Positions 57,515-64,000 of a DNA stretch of 64,000 bases are shown one piece after another. The number at the start of each line of letters is the position of its first letter. Position 1 is the first letter of the stretch. The DNA comes from Anisus vortex. Its lineage: Eukaryota > Mollusca > Gastropoda > Planorbidae. A program made the position numbers and the translations under genes. The notes beneath the pieces are model-generated. The model ran no database searches and was not told where the DNA came from. It saw nothing but the letters and a program-made list of their open reading frames with translations. The stretch lies in the NCBI GenBank assembly GCA_949126835.1, contig OX421505.1, positions 2,351,587 to 2,415,586 on the forward strand, in the 5' to 3' direction.

Positions 57515-60466
57515 CTAAGTTTTTTTGCTAAAATTCCTTAGAATTTCACAGCATTTATTCAATGTTATTTTTCTATGTTCAGATTTACTAATATCATTGT
57601 CTGGTTTATTTTCAATTATCATATCATCTTCTGATTTATTTTCAATAACTTTGTTTTCTTCATCAGTTCTCAAATTGTTTAAATGAACAATTTTTTCTTT
57701 GTTATTAATGTTAACCTTGTAAAATACATCAGACAGCTTAAATATTATTTCAAAAGGTCCTCTCCATTCCATAGTATTGCCACTGCCAATTGGCAAATAA
57801 ACAAGTACTTTATTACCAACTTCTAGTTTTCTCATGTTCTTATGAATGTTTTCTTTGATATCAACTGCTATCTTGTAAAAAGGTTTGTTTATGGTATCTG
57901 TCATTTGTATTGGAGCCTTATGTTTAGAATCTTTTTTATTATGTCTAAGACAGGTATCACAGCTTTTAATAAATGTTTTCAAATCTTTTTCCATTTTAGG
58001 CCACCAGAAATTCTTTTTAAGTTTACAAACTGTTTTCTTGCTACTCAAATGACCTGACAATGCATTGTTATTCGAAATTTGCATTACTTTGACAGTTAAT
58101 GTTTTAGGTATAACTATTTGAGTTACATCTAATTTAGTGTCCTTTCTACAGAGAATTCCATTTATTATTTCAATGTTTTTATTTTTAACCTGACCTTTTT
58201 CAATTTCTGATACCATTTTAATTATGTATGGATCTTCTTTCTGTTCTTGTTTTAGAGTTAGCTCATCAAAAGGCATGTTTATTAAACTGATATTTTCTGT
58301 TTTTTTTATTTGGGTTTCCTTTTTATGAGGACTATCAATATATGATAAAATCTCACTCTTCATTTTAGTAAAATCAGATATTTGATTTTTAGCAATGTTG
58401 AATATTTGTTTATGACCTTCTAAATGTCTACATAATGAAATAGCATGTAATTCTTTTGGTACATTGTTTATTTCACATTGACTTTCAAATTTGCTTACAT
58501 ACTGTTCTAGTTTTTCTGTTCCATTCCATTTGGGAATAGGATTATCCTTTTCATTATTTATGGATAAGTCAATATTAGGTGTCTCATTGAGAATATTATT
58601 TTCTGACTTTCCTATGGTTTGTAAGAAATTAAAAGTTTGTAGAGCAGGGTAAAATTCTTGTTCTGGTAAATCTACTAACTTCTCATTTTGCAATAGAACA
58701 GGTTTCAAATTCAAGTCATTGGATTTTTCATTCATCCATTTTTGAAAAATGTCAAAACTATTATCATGTTTGACATTGAAAGAATTACCAATAATTAAAG
58801 GTGCAACACAGTTTTTCATTATGGCTGCTTCTGCTTTTCCAGTGAGCCAAGGACAATCAATGTCTATTATAGTGACAGGACAATTTATTGTGGAACCATT
58901 TGCAAGTTTTATTGTATCCACTCTTATTATATTGGTGGGTTTCTGCTTTGGAATGATACTTTCATCTATACATATTATACTACTTCCGGTGTCTCTTAGA
59001 CAGTAAGTGGTCTTTCCTTCCACATAAGCAGGAAAAAGTATTAACTGACCCCTGTTTTCAAATATGACATTATTAGATTGAGATGTGGAATTGTTAAGTT
59101 TTTCTCTATTTCTTCTATTTTGGAAATTTGATTGAGGTCTGTTTTGAGTATTAGGAAAATCTTGTCTTCCAACATGTTGATTTGGCACATTGTTATTGGA
59201 AAAATTCTGATTTGGCATATTTCTGTTTCCAAAATTTGAAAAATTCTGATTTGGAAAGTTTCTATCATCAAAATTAGAAAAATTTTGATTTGAAAAACCT
59301 CTATGATCAACATTTGATCTATTGAAGTTTGGATTAAAATTTCTACCTCTTGCATTGTTATTTCTGTAACAATATTCTGATGAATGGTTTGTACCATTGC
59401 AAAAAATACATTTATAATTATTAGATTTTGGTTGATTACCAAATTTTTTTCTATTGCCAAATTGATTATGTCTAGACCTAGGAGGTGAATAGCTCCTTCT
59501 TCTATGTTGAATTGTATTTACTGTTTGATTTTGTTTAGTCAGTTCTACATTAGGATGACTATCCTTAAAATTTGAGATTGCATCTATCAAATTTTCTACT
59601 GTCTTAACTTTTCTTTCCATAATGTGAGTAAACAATGGTTTAGAAGCTTGTTCTAATACTTTATCAACAACCATGATTTCTATAATCTCATTAGGATTTT
59701 TGGTATCTATTTTTACTAAGTCTAACCAGGTAAGTAAAAATGTTTTCACTTCAGACACAAAAGCTCTCGGTTCTATCTTGTCTGTTAAGATAAAGTTATG
59801 GAACTTCTGTCTGTAATAATCCTCAGAGTGAATAAAGAATTTGATTAATTGTTCTTTGATAATGGCATAATCAGTTATTTCTTTATCAATATGTGATAGT
59901 GCTTCCCTACCCTTATCTTTCAATTGTGGAATAAGGTGAATGTAATATTCTGAAATGGGAATCCCATATCCTTTACATGTTGCTTCAAATAAATTTAGAA
60001 AATCAACAATTTTCTCTTTCCCATCAAAAGGAGGCATTTTAAATCTTACACTATGTTTTGATTTTTCATTATTTGTTTGCTCAACTTTAGTATTTTGTAA
60101 TTTAGCCAACTCCAATTCATGAGTTAATTTTAGTTGAGTTTCTTTCAACTGAGTTTCTCTCAACTCTTTTTCTTTATTCATTTCTAGTTCTCTTAACTCT
60201 TTTTCTTTATTCATTTCTAGTTCTAGTTGTTTTTGTTTAATTTCATTATCAAGTTCTTTTTGTTTAATTTCATTATCAAGTTCTTTTTGTTTAATTTCAT
60301 GAGCCCTCAATTCTGCTCGTTCATCTCTTTCCTTATCTGCTAATTCTTTTTTCAATTGTTTAACTTTATTTTCAACAAATTCTTGATATTCTTTCTTATC
60401 AGTAATACCATATTCTTTTGCCAACAATTTAGCCTCATCATAGAGTAATTGAACCTTTGACTCCAT
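57515..60466 (-). CDS. Gag-protease-partial integrase polyprotein of LTR element 2
   Basis: 983 aa from ATG 60466. In order: a long charged coiled coil to about 130 with repeated KELDNEIKQ units; a Gag capsid-like region at about 140-315; CCHC zinc knuckle C353-C356-H361-C366; an Asn/Phe-rich low-complexity stretch with repeated NQNFSNF; retropepsin-like active site DTGSS at 492-496; a spacer at about 655-725 (KWNGTEKLEQYVSKFESQC) that itself resembles a capsid helix region; then the integrase zinc-binding domain with H806, C836 and C839 (NFWWPKMEKDL, SCDTCLRH), the start of the core (PFYKIAVDI), and directly the C-terminal GPY/F-like domain (VGNKVLVYLP, EWRGPFEIIFKL). RT, RNase H and nearly the whole DDE core are missing; the first His of the HHCC site appears replaced. 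Joints stay in frame. Confidence 0.9.
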   Translation of the reverse strand: MESKVQLLYDEAKLLAKEYGITDKKEYQEFVENKVKQLKKELADKERDERAELRAHEIKQKELDNEIKQKELDNEIKQKQLELEMNKEKELRELEMNKEKELRETQLKETQLKLTHELELAKLQNTKVEQTNNEKSKHSVRFKMPPFDGKEKIVDFLNLFEATCKGYGIPISEYYIHLIPQLKDKGREALSHIDKEITDYAIIKEQLIKFFIHSEDYYRQKFHNFILTDKIEPRAFVSEVKTFLLTWLDLVKIDTKNPNEIIEIMVVDKVLEQASKPLFTHIMERKVKTVENLIDAISNFKDSHPNVELTKQNQTVNTIQHRRRSYSPPRSRHNQFGNRKKFGNQPKSNNYKCIFCNGTNHSSEYCYRNNNARGRNFNPNFNRSNVDHRGFSNQNFSNFDDRNFPNQNFSNFGNRNMPNQNFSNNNVPNQHVGRQDFPNTQNRPQSNFQNRRNREKLNNSTSQSNNVIFENRGQLILFPAYVEGKTTYCLRDTGSSIICIDESIIPKQKPTNIIRVDTIKLANGSTINCPVTIIDIDCPWLTGKAEAAIMKNCVAPLIIGNSFNVKHDNSFDIFQKWMNEKSNDLNLKPVLLQNEKLVDLPEQEFYPALQTFNFLQTIGKSENNILNETPNIDLSINNEKDNPIPKWNGTEKLEQYVSKFESQCEINNVPKELHAISLCRHLEGHKQIFNIAKNQISDFTKMKSEILSYIDSPHKKETQIKKTENISLINMPFDELTLKQEQKEDPYIIKMVSEIEKGQVKNKNIEIINGILCRKDTKLDVTQIVIPKTLTVKVMQISNNNALSGHLSSKKTVCKLKKNFWWPKMEKDLKTFIKSCDTCLRHNKKDSKHKAPIQMTDTINKPFYKIAVDIKENIHKNMRKLEVGNKVLVYLPIGSGNTMEWRGPFEIIFKLSDVFYKVNINNKEKIVHLNNLRTDEENKVIENKSEDDMIIENKPDNDISKSEHRKITLNKCCEILRNFSKKT

Positions 60467-62572
60467 TATTGTTTATTATGAATGTCAAGATTTATTATAT
60501 TATAGTACAGTACAATTATTACAATGCACTATTTTATAGTACAGCAATGTTTTATTCCTATACTGGATGGCAATATTTATTAATTACTGAATGAGCATTT
60601 TTATATTACTGAATGACAATATTTATTAAATACAGAATGAGCAGTCATATAATATCACAGCAACTTTTTTTTTTTTTAATCCTATGCTGTAGTAAAATGT
60701 TTATAATTCAGAATGCAAAATGCTAGAATGTCAACAATTATTGGCTATGCCAAGACACATTTTCAATTATGGCTTGTTTATTTTATTATTATTAGCAATT
60801 TTATAGTAGAGTTTAAAGCAAGTGCAAGTCACTTTTTACTATTGTGACTTATTATTACTATATAGGTTGCACAATTATTTTCCGCAAAGCAATGTACAAT
60901 CTTATTATTACCAATGGTAGCACATAGATAATATTATTATTCTTATTGAGGATGGCATATAACAATTAGATTAATGTTATCATAAGCCACTATGATATTA
61001 TTCTTATGAGCAATATTATCAGTATTGGAAGCACATTTTCATTGTAATTACTGGAAGTACATTTTCATTAATGCCAATACACAATAATTTTACTATAATT
61101 AATAGCAATGTAAATTCTAGATAATATTATTACAGTAGCACTGCAAAGCACAATATTATTTTTATTTAGGTTATTTTACCTGTTATATTGTGAATATTTT
61201 GTACATTTGTAGTTACATGTATTAGATATCAATTATTATTTTGTTAATTGTAGTTACATGTATTTGGGCACTACTTAAATTATATAGTTATGAATGTGAA
61301 TATTCATATTATTATTATCTAGGTGAACTTATTATTGTTAATGTTCTTACCATAGACCATTATACTCAGAGAGCAAAAACTAACCAATGCATATTAATGA
61401 TACTTCAAAAAATACACAACAAAAAAATTATATCAAGTAACAATAGAAAAAAAACACAATCACAATACACTAATGCTGCTTGGACCACAAATGATAGAGG
61501 AATTTTTGACAAAGAATCACAACATGTATAACATTGACAAGACTATAGTAATTTTACTTTAATAATTCTTAACAATAACAAACAAAGTCAAGACAACTAA
61601 CAGAAATAACCCTAACAAAGAATCATTTCTAATCAATCTCTTTTAAGAAATAGAAATAGATGATAGACAGAATAAGAATAGACAAGAGATTTAATTAAAA
61701 ACTACCGCCAACCAAAGCCCGCTTTATACATAAATAATACATATATATATATATAATTCATACTAATGAATGTAAAAAATATGATTAAATTAAAGATTAC
61801 TTAATAATCCTAATGAAAACACATTCACTGTATGAAATTACTGCAATGTAAATCCAGAGTAGAAATCCAGAAGAAACTTAATTAATTATTTAATAATCCA
61901 ATGAATGTTCACACTGTATCAAGTTGAGTTGCTTAAAGTTTCCACTTCAGTATGGTATAATCCAATTTTAGAATGAACACAAGAAAAAAAAATGTATACC
62001 ATTAATTAAAATTAATGTCAAAGTCTTTGGTATACAGATTAAATATTAATTATATTTAAAGTTATTTAATGTTATTTATTTATCTTCCGATAAGCACATC
62101 GGACTTCAACACATCAGATTTCAACACCTGGTCGTGTCACATCGGATTTGAACATAGGCTACATAAAATTCAACACATGGTTGTGTCACATCGGATTTGA
62201 ACATCGGACTTGAACATATGTATATAGTTTAGGTTCCTTGTTGATAACATGTGGGAACGAAACTTTTTCCGGTTGCAAATATTAAATAATGATCTGCGTA
62301 TAGTCACTTTTTTTCGATTTTTTGTATCGAATTTTCCAATGATGAAATATTTGTCATCGGTGTACAAATGTTATATTTTCTTAGAGCTATTATAGTGCTC
62401 AATCATATAAATAGTATATGTATTTGAAATAATTGACTCAGGCTTCAGTTTTGTTCAAAAACTGGTACTCACATAATTTTCCATGTGGTTTGTAGTACGT
62501 CTTCAAAAAGTTTCGAATTTGAACATAATATTATATCCTTCAGCTTCTCTCTCCGTTAGCTGCCACCAAACC
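60467..62572. other. 5' leader of LTR element 2
   Basis: About 2.1 kb of AT-rich, ATT-rich sequence between 5' LTR and ORF. Around 62100-62225 a short tandem unit (CACATCGGATTTGAACAT) recurs about four times. No ORF with recognisable domains. Confidence 0.65.
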
Positions 62573-63026
62573 TGTTGATGTCCTATTATTATTATTGGAC
62601 TATCAAACATTACCACCAGTCTTCTCAGAGTATTTGAGTTGCAGTAGCTGAATTATTTGATTGATTTGAACATCAAAATGGACGACATCACCACAATATA
62701 AATTCCAAACTTGTAAATAATAAATGAACGACTTATTGCAGCATATTATTTAATAACAATTCATTAACAGTTGACACTTCACATCCAATGAACAAATATA
62801 GCTTTATAGTATCAACATAATACACAATTTTATTTATTTCTCCTGAGTCTAAAATACTGCCTGCGTTCCTTGTGAGTTATGAGAAAGACTGCCGACCGCA
62901 TGGACCGTCACTTAACTATATCTACTTCCGATATAGGTTTTCTTAATATCCAAAAATGGGTTTTATTTCGACTTTTTAATTATTAATATAGCTACTACCT
63001 ATATATTATTTTATGGCTTCATAGCA
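62573..63026 (-). repeat. 5' LTR of element 2
   Basis: 454 bp, no difference from the 3' LTR noticed on reading. Primer-binding site candidate at 62555-62571 (plus-strand GTTAGCTGCCACCAAACC). Confidence 0.95.
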
Positions 63027-63386
63027 ACCAGAGACTAATTTAAAACCAACATATAACAAGAGACCAACAAGGTAGGTTTTATCCGACCTAAGGTATATAA
63101 ATATAAGAATAAAAAATAGAAAAACATTAAGTAAAAAATAATAATCTTTACATAAATTCAATGCGATAAACACGTTGGGCTGACCGATATCATTCAACAT
63201 GTGCCGCTCTGGTTTAATTCAGTGATCGTAAATCATACTAAAATCTATATGCTATCTAAACAATCGGACATAATATTAACTCATCTTAATCCATCACCAA
63301 TGTTAAGATATTAATCTACAGTTTAGAATGCTTATTTTACATCAAAAAAGCAATAGAAAAATGTTATAATTAAACTTACGAGACTA
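63027..63386. other. Interior of the composite element, right part
   Basis: Starts with the ACCAG target duplication and the rest of the 64-bp repeat in which LTR element 2 inserted. AT-rich; no gene. Confidence 0.55.
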
Positions 63387-63630
63387 GTATGCCACTTTCA
63401 CGACCACCACCACTAGAAGGCCAACAACTAACCGGAAAAGAGATTAAATAGGGCGACCCAAACACTATCACTGACCAATAAAATTTATTGTCCCGCAGCC
63501 AATCGGATTCAAACAACCTGAAAAAGCGCTCCAGTATAATTAGTTAAAAACTTAACTGTGCTTTGTTATGAAATTAAAAGAAAATATAATGAGAACAGTA
63601 CAAAAACACCTTGTAGACCACCTGTCTACA
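63387..63630. repeat. Right TIR of the composite element
   Basis: Reverse complement of 53004-53249; shared up to GTGGCATAC on the inner side, diverging immediately after. Differences by eye are a 3-base change (GTTTGTTTCC/GTTTGAATCC), one T/A and two single-base indels. Confidence 0.88.
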
Positions 63631-64000
63631 TTTGCTTAAGAAAAATAATTAAGGACACTTAAGGCAAATTATATTACTTTGACTAGAATACTTTTTAGGA
63701 AAAAAAGACATTCTTCCATCGACGATGGTACGGATTCTATCATAGCTTGATGTCGTAATTAACGAAATCTCTGCCAGAAGTATTAGCTATGTTTGATTCA
63801 TCAACAACATTAATTTGCTAAAAATCTTAGTTATCGCCTGCATCACTCACTACAGTACGTAATTACTGTATATAACAACGCATTCAATGATAGAATGTTC
63901 AGAGAGTTTTGCAGATTTGTTTTAGAATAATGAGGATTACAAATAGTTTGTTACTACCACTTAGGTACGCTAGTCATCTAAAGTTTAAATATATTGTATG
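63631..64000. other. Intergenic, no feature seen
   Basis: Begins with the TTTG that may be a target duplication; otherwise AT-rich unique-looking DNA. Confidence 0.5.

Larger units (their letters stand above)
55891..63026 (-). mobile_element. LTR retrotransposon 2, Gypsy-like, without reverse transcriptase
   Basis: A 7.1-kb insertion on the minus strand. LTRs 62573-63026 (5') and 55891-56344 (3') are 454 bp each and identical on reading through. Target duplication ACCAG (55886-55890 and 63027-63031). On the minus strand the LTR runs TGCTATGAAG to ACATCAACA. Primer-binding site candidate TTTGGTGGCAGCTAAC lies just inside the 5' LTR; polypurine tract GGTTGGGGGGTA abuts the 3' LTR. A 2.1-kb leader precedes one 983-codon ORF, followed by about 1.2 kb of AT-rich DNA. 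Identical LTRs indicate a very recent insertion. Confidence 0.95.
53004..63630. mobile_element. Composite DNA element with about 245-bp terminal inverted repeats
   Basis: The left end (53004-53249) and right end (63387-63630) are inverted copies about 98% identical by eye. Outer tips read TGTAGACAGGTGGTCTACAA. TTTG flanks both sides (53000-53003 and 63631-63634), a possible 4-bp target duplication. TGTNR...YNACA tips, long TIRs and a 4-bp duplication are the features described for Ginger DNA transposons, whose transposase resembles a Gypsy integrase; no transposase was found, so it would be non-autonomous. LTR element 2 is inserted inside, leaving about 3 kb of the element's own sequence. Alternative: two unrelated inverted copies of one MITE. 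Confidence 0.65.

Overview
The window looks like nuclear DNA of an invertebrate, most likely a gastropod or other mollusc. It is AT-rich, genes are broken into short exons by long introns, and it is crowded with 5'-truncated LINEs, tRNA-derived SINEs, MITEs, minisatellites and two young LTR retrotransposons. The species call is inference; it rests on the repeat content and on an ARM-TIR-SAM gene of the kind expanded in marine and freshwater invertebrates.

Layout. 1-9281: repeat-rich intergenic DNA with LINE reverse-transcriptase remnants, hAT-type MITEs, pyrimidine-rich simple repeats, two SINE types and a 45-bp coding-frame minisatellite at about 6013-6512. 9282-12165 (minus): a three-exon DHHC palmitoyltransferase gene (ZDHHC24-like, 465 aa predicted). 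12166-18017: intergenic DNA with LINE and SINE tails, a decayed THAP zinc-finger gene fragment (15742-16405) and a 79-bp tandem array. 18018-35093 (plus): a 13-exon gene whose exons join in phase to give a predicted 710-aa protein with armadillo-like repeats, a TIR domain that keeps a candidate catalytic glutamate, and a C-terminal SAM domain. Its introns hold five minisatellites, including about 3.9 kb of a 56-bp unit, and one tandem duplication that copies an exon end together with its splice donor. 35094-46176: intergenic DNA with dispersed repeats.

46177-52572 (plus): a 6.4-kb LTR element with 4-bp target duplication and nearly identical LTRs; its single 923-aa ORF is Gag-protease fused to a scrap of integrase, with no reverse transcriptase. 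53004-63630: a 10.6-kb unit bounded by about 245-bp terminal inverted repeats and a possible 4-bp target duplication; its ends start TGTAG and finish CTACA, as in Ginger-type DNA transposons. Nested inside it at 55891-63026 (minus) is a second LTR element with identical 454-bp LTRs and a 5-bp target duplication. Its 983-aa ORF is again Gag-protease joined to integrase pieces without reverse transcriptase or integrase core.

The two host genes are divergently transcribed and share no obvious pathway. The most notable signals are the two young RT-less Gag-protease elements, the TIR-bounded composite, the duplicated splice donor in the TIR exon, and a SINE that carries the 3' tail of the local LINE family. 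Exon boundaries were read by eye from GT/AG signals and phase; no alignment or database search was run.
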